NCBI GenBank assembly: GCA_947179485.1
Contig: OX359247.1
Location: 1,765,060-1,829,059, forward strand
Direction of reading: 5' to 3'
Length of the DNA: 64,000 nt
From: Allacma fusca
Taxonomy: Eukaryota; Arthropoda; Collembola; Symphypleona; Sminthuridae
The notes under the pieces were generated by a model. The model was given only the letters and a program-made list of their open reading frames with translations, was not told the origin of the DNA and made no database searches. This document shows, in pieces, positions 21,401-32,602 of this stretch; positions within the stretch are counted from its first letter, which is position 1, and the number at the start of each line of letters is the position of its first letter. A program made the position numbers and the translations under genes.

Positions 21401-24400
21401 AAAGTATCAACTGTTTACGGGCAACTAAGATATGTGGCCCAAAAGGTGAATATTCCGAACTGGAAGTTTTGTTGAAATCAGCGGTAGTCGGAATGCAAAT
21501 GAGAGTTTCCGCCATTGTGTTCAAAAAGCTCGTCAAGTTGGTACGGGCTGTACGTCAGTGACGCCGATTCCATGAAATACAAAAACGTCGGAGAGCAAAT
21601 TAAGATATGGTACGACAGAAAGGAGCGAAAGGAATTATTTAATCAAAAAATGTGAGGAATTTGGAAGGGTCTTGTTAGTATTATGGAATTTGTGACCTTG
21701 GCACGAGTGAGCACATCTCCAGTCGTCCTCAGCGTCACATGGCGTAATTCGCAACATGGACCACATATCTTTAGTTCATTGTAGTTCGGGACCACTTATC
21801 CTAGTTCGGAACATTGACGTTTTGGGCCACATATCGTAGTCAAACAACCAATGTAATGTTGTTTATTAAATAGTAAGCCCTAGTCATGGAGACATCTAGT
21901 GGTCGCCCCCGTTAATTGCTATTTCAGTGAAAGCCCGTACTTGTGAATTTCAGCTGCATCTAGCGTTTGATGACGCGTATATGTGAAAAAGAAATCATAA
22001 AAATCCTGGGTTCCTTGACTTTAAGTGCAAAGTGACTTTAAGGGGTGTGACGGGATACACGGAAGTGTAATCTAGGTACACAGAGTGACAGAGTAGCCAA
22101 TGTTAGGTTTAAGTACGCGTTTAAATTACAAAAAATTAAATATGACAAGCATTAATGATAATCAAAGCTATATTGTAAAAATTCAAATTAATTAATATGA
22201 TTGGATATGGAAGGTATACACGGCATCTATCGGTTGATGTTATGACAACGCTCATTGTTTTGACCAGTAAAAACATCTGGTGGCTGTGCCACCTGGCGGA
22301 GACGTATGTATTAGCCTGTGTTCATATGTGATATCTTAACTTTTTGAGGTCAAACAGATCTCAAGAGTCAATAGTCTTCAGGCTGTTTGGGCAATGTGTG
22401 GCTGTATAAAGTTATTGTCTGGTGACATTGTGGCACGGATCAAGGATTAGCAAACATCATGGTGTTCACAATACAGAACTTGGTTTCAAATTGGTATTCA
22501 GCATATCAGAAATTTGATGGGGTATACTGTGCTTGTTTATTTGTAGCCTCTTTGAATTTCAAAGGTCAAGCGGATGATCCGTTATTCTTTAAATTCAGTT
22601 TCCTCAAAAATCAAGTTCACAGACACTTGTCAGAAAGCTTGATTGAATTCAGCATAAGTTTCTTGCCATGTTAAGACTACCACGTATGAAGGTTTTAGTT
22701 ATTGGATGACGGGGGGAGGGGGTAGCAACAAAGCAGGATAAATATTATTTAGTGCTTATTTACCGGGTTAGACTGTACCTGAGGCCTGCGCTTACATTTT
22801 TCCAGATAACATTCCTTAAGGGAAATGATCTCACTGGAAATCAATTAATCTACAGCACACTGTGTACAATTGCCTGTAAACGAAATGTTCAGGGAAGAAA
22901 ATATAAACATGGCGGTATCAGTGTTTACAAAAGAAATAAGTTGAATATTACTGAAGAATTATGCATTGTTGGTAAAGAAACAGTATCATCAATTATTGTT
23001 TTATTCGTGGCACTCGTCAGTACCAATGGTTTTTTTAGCCAATACGGGAGTCGAAGTGAGAGCTAGTAAGGAACTAGTTTATGGAATGTTATTAATTTTA
23101 GAAAATATCTCGACCTTACAATTTCATTGTTGATTTTTCAGCCGGAGGCATGAGAGTGGGCAGGGATTACCAAGCTAAAGTTCCTGCGTTAGTACCTAAG
23201 GAAGATCGTAATGTGCAAGGTGACCCGGATCGTGCTCTCCTTGTCTGGTGTCCTACGGAGAGACTTAATGATGACCAAAGTATGCTGTCATTTCATAATA
23301 TACTGATTGTAATATATGCGTTTAAAGTTTCAAGGTGTTGGGTCACTGGATATTTGTATACAACCAATGTCAACAATGGTTGAAGCTACAAGCTCTATTT
23401 TGATATCTGGTTTAGTTGAGCAGTATCTATCGGTTGCTCGGGACAAGTACCAATATTCAGGAGAACAAGCTCTAGGCTTACTGTTTTGGCATCGGTACGA
23501 CATCAGCCGGGCACTACATGACTTGGGTAACTTCACGCCGAATCCTGAAGAATGGACCATCGAAGATAAAGTGCTATTTGAGCAAGCCTTCCAGTTTCAC
23601 GGAAAAGCGTTTGATCGAATAAGATCGATGGTTAGGCCGTAGTGCTTTTTATGTTCATGCTTTACATATTGCACTATACTCCGTCAAACAAATAATTATA
23701 CTGCCAAAGTTAAAATATAGCACAAATTATTTTCAGCTTCCAGATAAATCCATGTCGAGTTTAATCCGTTATTACTACAAATGGAAGAAATTGCGGTGTA
23801 AAACGAGTGTGATGGATCGTCAAGTTAAGAAATTTAGTCAGGAGGATGTTGGCGATGACCAGAATGCGCCCCCGCTTCCAAACAATTCAACAACAGCGGT
23901 CCCGCAGCAACAACAACAAACAAACTCTCATTCAAATTACCTAAATATGCCGCTGCAGCCAAACGCGGCGAGTTTACATCACCACGATAATGCTTCGGAT
24001 TCAGATAGTGATGATATCATTGTAATTGACTCTGGCTAAATTACATTCTAATTCTAATAATAATATTTAATACAGTTATTATATATATCATATTCAAAGA
24101 AACACTATCCAGGTTCTTCCTAACTTTAATTTCTCGGGGCGACTTTTCTTTAGCCATTCGCCTTTATTAACACTGTGGAGATGAACCGTTTGTATTCTGT
24201 TTAAAATATCTTGGCGTCGTTGAATTTTCTCATTTAATTTTTACAGTAATCATTATCCTATCATAATAATTGCGTTAGTTGTTACAAACACGCCTCTTTT
24301 TATTCAGGTTTTTAGCATGTAACTGCTACATACATCACACGTGCATGTTCTGTTTTTTGAACCTGTCTTGTACTTCCTTTTTTGGTTATTTGTTTTTTGT

Positions 24401-26962
24401 TGTATTGTTTTAACTCTGTTCAAGTTTTGTAAAGTAATTATTATTAATAACTATTTTTCCGGAACATGGTTTTTTAAATATTCTTGTGTCGTCCTGTTTT
24501 TTGTGAGTGCCTCATATTATAAGTATTTTACCGAATATGTTTTACTAAAAACCCTAAGAATGGCGATTCCCTGAGGCTTTGGGGTGGACAGTTAGTTGTA
24601 GTAGGAAAGCGATGTAGTTTTCTGAGCTGGTGTTTATTAATTGTTACGTTTTTGTTTTCTAATTATGTAAAGTCTTACCACCAAGTAAAGAGGTAACAAG
24701 CATTTCTTAAGTACTTTTTTTAGGGCTAAAAGTATCAGGGTTGATTTTTTTATTTAATTATCCTTGAAAAATTTGCGTACAATTTTCTATAATCAGATAG
24801 TTCATCGTCTAAGAATCTGCCGATTTGTAGGCATAACACTTGCATTTAGTTTTTGAGCTAAATATATGAATTATCTATATTTAACTAGGTTCCTTCTTTA
24901 CGATTAAGTATTCTGGTGAAAGTGCTATAGTTTATGGATGAGGTTTACATTTCCACAGTTTCGGAGATTAAGATCCGTTATGTCACAAGAGTGCTTCCGT
25001 GTTTAGTTACGTTTTTGTAATTTGTGAACTATAATTTAACCGTTAAGATTAGTAACGCTCTATCTATAAACCAATCAATTATATAGGGTGAAGAATCATA
25101 ATTCTTGCTAACAAATGTCTGAAATTGTCATGCTTCCTGTATCAGAATTATACAAGGACTTCTTTGTTTTAAAAGCTACGTAAGAATGATCAGAGAATTG
25201 AAAAATAATTAAGGACAAGACAAATTTTAACCGTTATCTATAAGTATACGTTGAGTTATTTTGGTATGAAAGAACGGAAAGTACTGAAAAATACATAAAT
25301 TACCATGAATTCTAAAGAACTTGTTTATATGCTATTGATTCTACATAATGATGGGCTATTATGTCACGATTTATTATTTGAAATAATTTTTTCTATGAAC
25401 TCTCACAGAAGGCAAGTGCGGAATCGGGTCTATGTGGGAATTGTGGTGTTTCCGTTACCGAGTTACACACTAAGGATAATAAGGAAAGCATGTGTAAAAC
25501 ATGCTTTCTATACTGGAAGTATGTCCAACATATTGTAATAGTAATACTATCTAGTTATTACAAGTAGTTTCTTTTTATAATTCTTCTTCCACTTTGCTTT
25601 CATCAGGTCAGATATTTTGACCTGATTTGTAGTCGTGCACGAAACAATAACCGTTATTGTTTAGCAGAAAAAAAGACAGTGTTTTAAAAGTGACGTGAAT
25701 CTTTTTTTTGCGTTTGAGTATATTTAAAATAAAAGAAAAATGACATGAGCAAACTTATTTCTCTGTGGCTGTAGGAAGACTGGAGAGATGCGTCCATTGA
25801 CTGGACCCATACGACGGGGTGACCGACAAATGATGATGGGGTTGGGTTGCGTTCGTCAACGTCGGACTCCACCCAAAGGGATGTTTATTAATCATGACGA
25901 CCTTACCATGCTTGCCAGTGCCCCACCTCAAGCTGAAAATGTTACACTCCAAAGTCTTGAAAAAGAAGTACACGAGATCAAATGTCGGGTAGGCCACACT
26001 ATCACACTAACTCATGTCCTGCAAAACAACTTTTAGAAAAACGTCACTTTTTATACACTGTCTTTATTTGCATGGTTTATTTTTTTTTTGATCATTATTA
26101 GTGCTATTGTCGTAGGTATTCTGTAGTTTAAGTTTTTCCACTTTTTATTTCTTTTTATGAGTGCATTCATTATGCAGTACATTAGGTGATTAAGCGACAT
26201 ATTTAGGTGTATGTTTAGTATTTGTACATATAATGTATATATAAAATGTTGGGCAGCGCTTCATGCATAGCAGTTGGGTATTTTGAAATTTATGCTCAGA
26301 TAATGTAATTATTAACGTACGCATTAAAATGGTTGCATCTCATCCGTTCATATACATATATCACCCACTGGGTTAGTGTGATTGTACATGCCCCGTACTG
26401 TGATACATAATTTATTTCATATTATAAAAATTATGGAAATTCTTAGGTTCAATTAAAAAAGCAAGGCATTGAAATGCTGAAAGCTAGTATTCCACCTAAT
26501 GGAATCAATTCCTATCGTCCTACTGAGACTTCGTCAGGTTCGGGTAGAGTGACAGCTCGTTGGTCTCAGGAAGAACTTCTTATGGCTGCTCAAGGTCAAT
26601 TATTATTCATATTTTTAGAAACAATGGAAGAATACCTATATAGATGGTCATACTTACTAGATATTATTGTTGCAGGTGTTCGCCGTTACGGTAAAAACTT
26701 TCAAAAGATAGCGGAAGTAATGGGAACAAAATCGGAGTCGCATTTGAAATCTTTTTATGCTAATTACCGCCGTCGGTATGGCTTAGACAGCTTAGTTCAG
26801 GAACACCTCCTCGAACAGATGAATCTGGATGAAATGATGCAGGATAACAACAATGGCACCACACCATCAACTCCTTCCACTCCTGGTGGTGTCAGTAGCG
26901 TTAGCAGTACTGACGGTAATAAAAATGGTTCGCCAATCAAACCACGCTGCCTAGAATTCTAA
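15432..26962 (+). CDS. RCOR: CoREST / REST corepressor; first coding exon not settled
   Basis: Scaffold of the LSD1-HDAC co-repressor complex in the nucleus. Exons: 15432-15667, 23142-23279, 23416-23630, 23737-24021, 25409-25518, 25775-25988, 26447-26594, 26676-26962; all phases agree. Order: Ser/Asn/His-rich N-terminus (QQQHHHH); ELM2 beginning GGMRVGRDYQAKVPAL and ending LHDLGNFTPNPEEW; SANT1 (WTIEDKVLFEQAFQFHGK, then LPDKSMSSLIRYYYKWKK); KTSVMDR; a Gln-rich and acidic linker (DSDSDD); a small CxxC-CxxC finger on its own exon; the LSD1-binding PPKGMFINHDDL helix; and SANT2 (RWSQEELLMAAQG joined to VRRYGKNFQKIAEVMG). The start is upstream: the 15432 exon has no ATG in frame before its conserved part, and two candidate first exons exist. 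The 81-bp intron before the last exon is open in frame. Intron 1 holds several transposable elements. Confidence 0.9.
16521..16645. repeat. 25-bp tandem repeat, about 5 copies
   Basis: Degenerate units of the form GTCGATAATTTAAAC followed by ATTTTTAG repeat about five times in RCOR intron 1. A run of about 12 G lies just before, near 16480-16492. Confidence 0.6.
17590..18710. repeat. Large inverted-repeat (foldback/MITE-like) element
   Basis: The inner arms 17936-18168 and 18393-18624 are about 230 bp each and more than 90% alike by eye. They run from GACC(A/T)TACAAATAGGATCAACC inward to GTCCGATTTTGTTGAAATTT and enclose a 224-bp spacer. A weaker outer match continues on both sides: AATTCATC plus CTGATTCA(G/A)TTAG, and AGATTC further out. 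About 260 bp of extra sequence interrupts the left arm between 17676 and 17935. No open frame of interest. It looks like a non-autonomous DNA element whose left arm took a later insertion. Target duplication not resolved (AATT on both sides is ambiguous). Confidence 0.75.
18751..18758. repeat. Left 8-bp target site duplication
   Basis: CTTACAAT directly before the element at 18759; the identical octamer follows the element at 20706-20713. Confidence 0.85.
18813..18867. repeat. Perfect 26-bp-arm hairpin
   Basis: Arms 18813-18838 and 18842-18867 are exact reverse complements with a 3-base loop (GGA). The arm starts GTCAGAAATGAGACCC and ends TGTCCGGCC. It lies just inside the left end of the transposon. 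Confidence 0.9.
18999..19360. repeat. 137-bp tandem repeat array
   Basis: The landmark CTCTCACAG recurs at 19036, 19173 and 19310, exactly 137 bp apart. Each unit contains sub-copies of a shorter motif (GACCCCAGCTGACCCAG, GGGTGTCCGG), which also appear degenerately back to about 18890. Confidence 0.85.
19477..19712. repeat. About 54-bp tandem repeat array
   Basis: Four to five copies built on ACCCAGGTAGTTGGCCAAC and TTTTGGGTAGTTGGGCAAA. Open frames on both strands here are by-products of the repeat. Confidence 0.8.
19790..20560. repeat. 151-bp higher-order tandem repeat array
   Basis: The landmark GAGTTTTCCTAACGACC recurs at 19951, 20102 and 20253, with a diverged copy at 20404, each 151 bp apart. 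Each 151-bp unit is made of three related monomers of about 50 bp (CGACTTCATCGAG, CGACTTCGTCGA and CTTTTTCGATATTTCTCGACG versions). The inner copies are nearly identical and the edges diverge. Confidence 0.88.
20706..20713. repeat. Right 8-bp target site duplication
   Basis: CTTACAAT directly after the element's right terminus, identical to 18751-18758. Confidence 0.85.
20714..23141. other. Rest of RCOR intron 1
   Basis: AT-rich intron sequence. Open frames at 22459-22674 and 22752-23066 show no recognisable domain. A cluster of CATCTAGTGG-like words lies at 21892-22300. It ends at the acceptor TTTTTCAG (23141). Confidence 0.6.
21892..22300. promoter_or_regulatory. Cluster of CATCTAGTGG / CTCF-like words
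   Basis: ACATCTAGTGGTCGCC (21892-21907), GCATCTAGCGTTTGATG (21956-21972), GCATCTATCGGTTGATG (22223-22239), and ACATCTGGTGGC followed by GCCACCTGGCGG (22272-22299). Read in reverse, several approach CCACTAGATGGCG, the animal CTCF core. Function not shown. Confidence 0.3.
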
Positions 26963-28125
26963 GTTCGGCCACATATCTTAAAATTGCTTCATTGTAAAAG
27001 ACACAAAGTCAAGAACTATTTTAAGTCTTCGTCGGTCGTCATCACAGATTAAGTTTTTATTTCTCCAAGTTAGACAAACACAAAGATGAAATCGTTATTT
27101 TTTCATTCATGCCTTCGATTTATGTGTACTTCTTGATACGACAGTGTTTTTATACGATCTGAACCTGAAAGTGGTAGTTGCTTGGGATATTGTATATCTG
27201 ATTCAGAAAATGTTGCAGGCTGTCCGATGTTTGCATTGTTGTATATTGAGTAATTTTACAATACCCTAGTTATTTTCAGATTTAATGGCATAACTTATGT
27301 AGCCAGTGTAAGTGCTTCACACAAAAATCAAGCGATGAAAATATTTTAAATTTAAACAAATATGTAATGACCTGGAATAAATTGGTTACATTGCTGGAGA
27401 AATATACTTGTTCCGCTTAACGAGAAGCAGCGTTAGCGAGGGTATTCAAAAAATGTTGTCTGCAATAAAAAAAATTATGGAACCGTTATAACCTTTGTAG
27501 AATGTATTTATGATATAAAGCCAGTCAGCTTACATAGTGTACATAAGTTACGTACTGTTGTTAAGAATGAAGCAATTATAATTTATAAATGTCGTTTGTG
27601 TTGACAAAAGTTTTTTGACCAGGCTGGACATAGAGACACTGGAGGTATTGAAAAACATGCCTTACTTTATGTTTCTGTGTTGTTGAGGCCATGCAAATAA
27701 ATAATATCCTACAAACAACATACATTTTTAGTGCGTGCTTCCATAATTTTGTGCAGATTTTTTCCTTATCGAAATGTGTGCCTACAAAATGTACTTAAAA
27801 ATTACAAGTGTTGCATGATGCATTGGAATACACTACATGAAAGTTTGCGCTCACCTTCGTCGCTCAATTTACTATTTCAGAAAAATTGTAGAAATAAATA
27901 TTTTAGACGAACAATTTTAAATTGAAGTTTACTCCAGCAAAAAAGCCCTATAAAATATTCAGATGTGATAGCAATTAGCAATTACATCATTTAAAATATA
28001 AAATCCTAGGAGTCCACGTAATCGCTTACTTAGTAAAACTTTACACGGGGAAATAATCTTCATACAGAATGCACAAAGTTAGTCATATCAGAGTATTTTT
28101 CTAGTTAAATAATGCTCCGATGAGA
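26963..28125. other. RCOR 3' UTR and tail-to-tail spacer with VPS39
   Basis: Non-coding, AT-rich. AATAAA at 27464-27469 and 27696-27701 are candidate poly(A) signals for RCOR. No clear minus-strand signal for VPS39 was picked. Confidence 0.6.
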
Positions 28126-31100
28126 CTAAATAGTAGACAAATTCTTCAAAGAACGGTCCATCTCATCAGAATAGGCTTGTTGTTGACACATGTAATGAAC
28201 GATGGAACCGTCGGGAAAACGAGCGAACGCGCTGAAGATTCTAAATGATTAAATTCAGTTAATGCACTTTGTTTAAAAGAAAAAGTAAACAAGGATGTGC
28301 CCATGTGAAGTAATTACGAAATACCTTTGGTTGGCAATTCTTTTCCCACAAACAGCGCAAATGGAAGTGTCAGGAACAGCGAATCGCTCCGATTCACACA
28401 TGGCTTTATCAGCGTTTGCCTAATAAGCATACCAAATAATGATTTCCGGGTATGAAATTGCTATTAGTAATATTAAGTAGTATTAAATATATTATACGAA
28501 ATACTGAAAATTCGGAATCACTTTTTTATATTCTGCTTCAGCTAGGCCCTTCATTATGAGAAGCTTTCTTTTCTCCGCGGAGTGGTTTTGTACGCTTGTT
28601 TTCAAGAAATTTTCTATTTGCTTGACCTCCACGTCATCAGGGAGACATAACAAAGCCTAGAAGAAACATGCCTCAATTATTAACGCAGCATTTCCTGCTT
28701 GATAATTTATAAAAAGCAGATAAGTAAGCATTAATTAAATGGTATGAAACATTTAGTCTTTTATAGCAAATAATAAATTAAGTAAAAGATCATTCTTCTA
28801 CTACGTCACCAGATTTTCCCCATTTTAGACCTGCCACAAAGTCATCAACAAAAATCATAAGCTCTTCCCCACCTTCCCCTTTCAACTACGTCCTTAGTAA
28901 TATTCAATGAATTCCAAATTCATGTTTCGATTTCAGTTAGGATGATATAATTTGCCGTTTTGCCCTCCCTTCTACAAGTAATCTGCCATTTTTTGCTATC
29001 CCCAATTTGTGATGACGTATGAAAAAAATCATCCCTTACCCGTAAGAAAAAACATTAGTGTGGATTTTAAATTCGAAATTCAAAATCGACATACTCTCGA
29101 CGGTTCAATGTAAGGTGCGAAATCGTGCAACAGTTGAACAGCGCCAACCAGATCAGGTTCAATGCTCTGCTCACTTGCCTCCAGTGCAATACCGGGCATT
29201 AATGATGTCGGTGGATTAAGCAACATACGCATTAAAATTGTGTAAACTTCCTTGCGATCGCGGTCATTTTTCTTGTAGACACGCTTACAGTAATCAAAAG
29301 CTTTCTTTCGATCTTTCAATATTGTTACGTAAATAGACAACGCTTGATCGTGACGCCCCAACCTCTCTAGAATCAGTGCTCGCTCTTCAAACATGTCTGC
29401 AAATCAGACATTAATATTAATTAGAAACAAATTATAAGGTCTGTAAAAATGGTTAATCATACGTATAAACCTTTAAAAAATATTAACTCGATGAATTATT
29501 ACCGTTGTAAGGAAACAAGGCCAGGACATTCTCCGGAGTATAAAATTTGGAATTTTTCAGAAATTCTCGCAAAAGAACCCTTGCTTCAGCGGCTGCTGAA
29601 GGGTCATTATCCGTAGTTGCTCTTTCACGGTACTGATGTACTAGAGCATTGTGAAATAATGAGTTTTTTTCCTTCCAGTTAAAAATCACATGCCGAAGGT
29701 ATGGGATGACCAAATGTTTGAAATTTCTGTCCAAGAAATCGTATATTCTCGGCCTTGGTAAAGCTTCTACCTCTGGGTAATCCTCCGTGAATATTTTCAA
29801 TCCTTCTTCAGGATTACTGTGGAGTACTGACTTCGAGAAGTCTAATATGACTTCAATGTGCTCAAAGCTCAAGTTTTGCAAGTAATCGATGGTGCCTCTC
29901 ATATTATTGTGACGCTGAAGAAGGGACAGCGCTTTACGGTGATCTTCCTTTGATCGATAAAATATAATTAATTCTTCAATCTTATTGTGATGCTTTAGAA
30001 TCCTTTCCGTCTCGTCTGGGTGGCAATAATTTTCTTTCAACCGTAGCAATGATGCTACCAAGGATTCATTAGTCTGTTCCAGGATAAGATAAATCATTAG
30101 TACTTTTATCTAAAACGTTACTTGTTTGATAATACAAAGATACTTTACTTCTGCACCTTTAGATAACATTTCAGCAGCGTCGTGTCAATTATTTGCAGAA
30201 CCTTGCGTTTATTCACCATAGGAGCAGCACCCTCCACCATAGACGCTGAGTCAGTGACGGTTTGATTCGTATTATTACGAACAAAGGTGACTCTCATCTG
30301 AAATAAATTGGGAACGACGTTTTCACATATTAGTTGAAAATACTTTCATAAAAATTAGCACATGACATTTTAAACTTGGCATTTTATCAGTGATGAATTC
30401 AATTCGATTCTACCCCCATTTAAAGGAATAAACGATTACGGGGAATCAAGCCTAGGAGATTACTCTGATGCAAGCCTTGAAATGAATTTTAACATAAAAC
30501 AATAGAACCGCATTCAGCATTCAGTTAACGCATATTTCAATTATCCAAATCTTTTTGCACATGCTGAATGGTAAATGCTCGTACAGTATATAGTATAAAT
30601 GTACATTAATATTTTTAAGTCAAATCGAGTTAAATCAGTTAAATCGTTTAAGAAAAGGAAAAGCATGCACAACAAATAAATTTGAATGAAGTAGCAGGGG
30701 AGCTTACATGTGTAAGAAATACTTGAAGGGCAGCAAGACCTTTTTCTAAATCACTGCCTTCCAGTTCAGGCAGCTTCCCCGAGTAAACCATTTTTTGTTG
30801 ATATTCCGGGGGCAATAAATTCGGAAACAAACCAATGACTTGAGGAACATCTGGAATTAATAGTGTACATAATTATTTAAGAGTAATAACTAACGTATAA
30901 ATTTTTATTTTTGGGGTCAATGTAAACTTCTTTAAGCTTAGTACATATAATAATTCACAAATGATTACCAGTTCCCAGCTTTTGAAAAATTGTTAAAGAT
31001 TCCTCGAACTTCTTTTGGCAAAATAGAAAAAATGCATGTTGCATTTGAATTCGATTAATCATCACGTTCCGATCCTTTTCAGGGATGTCGTAAATATTCT

Positions 31101-32602
31101 AAAACAAAAAGTAGCAATTGTGTATGTGCACATCGAGAGTAGTCTCGAAATACAAAACCTTTTACGTACCGCTAAACTTAAAGCAAGTTCAAACTGTTGT
31201 TGTTTTAAAAATGCATCAATTTGTGTATCCACAGGAGTTGATTTAAGGCACCAAACATTATCGACGGAAGCAATATAGACTGTCCCACGATTGGAACATG
31301 TCATTAATTTTGCAGTGGTAGTGGGTAACTGAAACGAATCGATCTTCAGCTTTGGTGTGATTGTCTGAATCTCGACAGATTTACCGGCGTAAACAGCGAG
31401 CATGTAGGGCTCGTCGTACACTGCAAGCAGAAGGAATCAATTTAAACTTACAGAACTTCTAAGATCAATCTCTCTTGCTAAACGCATGCAAAATGCTATC
31501 ACCTATTGATGATGGTATTTCTGACCAAGTTATCAAAGTTGGGGGAGTTGGGTCACCGATCTTTTTCAATACAGAGGATTTTTCTTGTACAACGGCTATA
31601 GTATCCTCTGAAATTTTAGCGATTATGGCATCTCCTTGCCTTCCGGTAGAGCAAACCTCTTTCTGCTCGCCAGTTTGTACCTATGGAAAATAAATAAAAT
31701 ATGATTGTTTACTTTCTCTAACTGAAACTAAATTACAAACACGAGCATACATTTTCCTTACCGAAACAGTTACGTATTCATTTTTAAGCCCCAGACAAAG
31801 TGTTTCCTTACACCATGTTATTGCTCGCGGAATGTCAGGTACATACAAATCATCCCTTAAATCGTAGAAGCTCCGATTTTTCCAATAAAATAATTGCAGT
31901 CTCTTTCCCACTACAACACACATCCGAACGGTTACCACAGGGTTCAAGGTAAGAGTTAATTGTCTCTATAATTTAAGCAGAATTTGTTCATTAGTTCAAT
32001 CAGAATAAACACGACAAAAGTCACTCTATAATAGCAGTGACGTTCTTACTTGTATATCCAGTGAAAACAAGGTTGCACCTTTGGTTTTTTCTATTGTAGC
32101 AATCGATGGACACGTGTAAAGTGCCATATCATGAACAGAAATTCCATTGTCTATACAACAAAACCAATAGCTTAGTGAGTATCCTTGCTTAAAATTCAGA
32201 TTACCAGACAGTTTTACAAGATTTTTTTTAATCCAATGTACCTGCAGTTAAGCTTATTAAAACCTTATGCTCTGGAATGACATCCAATTGAATTATAGGT
32301 TTTTTCGAGAAGTGCTTATTTGAGTGAGTGATATGTACATCAACAGGAATTGGTGGTGTCAGGCCAGTCTCAATAATCACTTTGTAGATCAATAAATGTC
32401 CTTCCTTCGTACCTACCAATAAGTTATTATCGTAGCCACACAGGCTTTCAATAACTAGGGGCAAACCGCTGAGCACGACCCGGCATTCATAAGCTGTGGA
32501 CTTGTTATTGAATGAAACTGTATTATTAAAACTGGATGTTGGCGATCGCGAGGTACTCTGACTACTGCTGCTACTGCTACTATTTCCCAAGAAAAACGAC
32601 AT
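28126..32602 (-). CDS. VPS39: VPS39 / Vam6, HOPS tethering subunit
   Basis: Part of the HOPS complex that tethers Rab7 late endosomes to lysosomes. Thirteen exons on the minus strand: 32242-32602, 32050-32150, 31762-31965, 31503-31680, 31170-31420, 30969-31098, 30708-30850, 30157-30297, 29503-30073, 29095-29396, 28522-28656, 28325-28419, 28126-28240. Phases agree throughout, giving 908 residues (human 886). CNH beta-propeller: NNLLVGTKEGHLLIY, DVPQVIGLFPNLLPPEY after it. Helical Vps39_1/clathrin-repeat part: VLQIIDTTLLKCYLK, GLKIFTEDYPEVEALPRPR. FEERALILERLGRHDQALSIYV follows. The C-terminal zinc-binding Vps39_2 domain has CAVCGKRI and FPDGSIVHYMC. One donor (after 30157) is GTGCAG, weaker than the rest. 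The first exon adds about 35 Ser/Asn-rich residues (MSFFLGNSSSSSSS) before the usual AYECRVVLSGLPL start, and no ATG lies at that usual start. Confidence 0.95.

Noticed and set aside
22752-23066. 104-codon plus-strand frame in RCOR intron 1
   Set aside because: No recognisable domain and no splice signals that fit the flanking exons.
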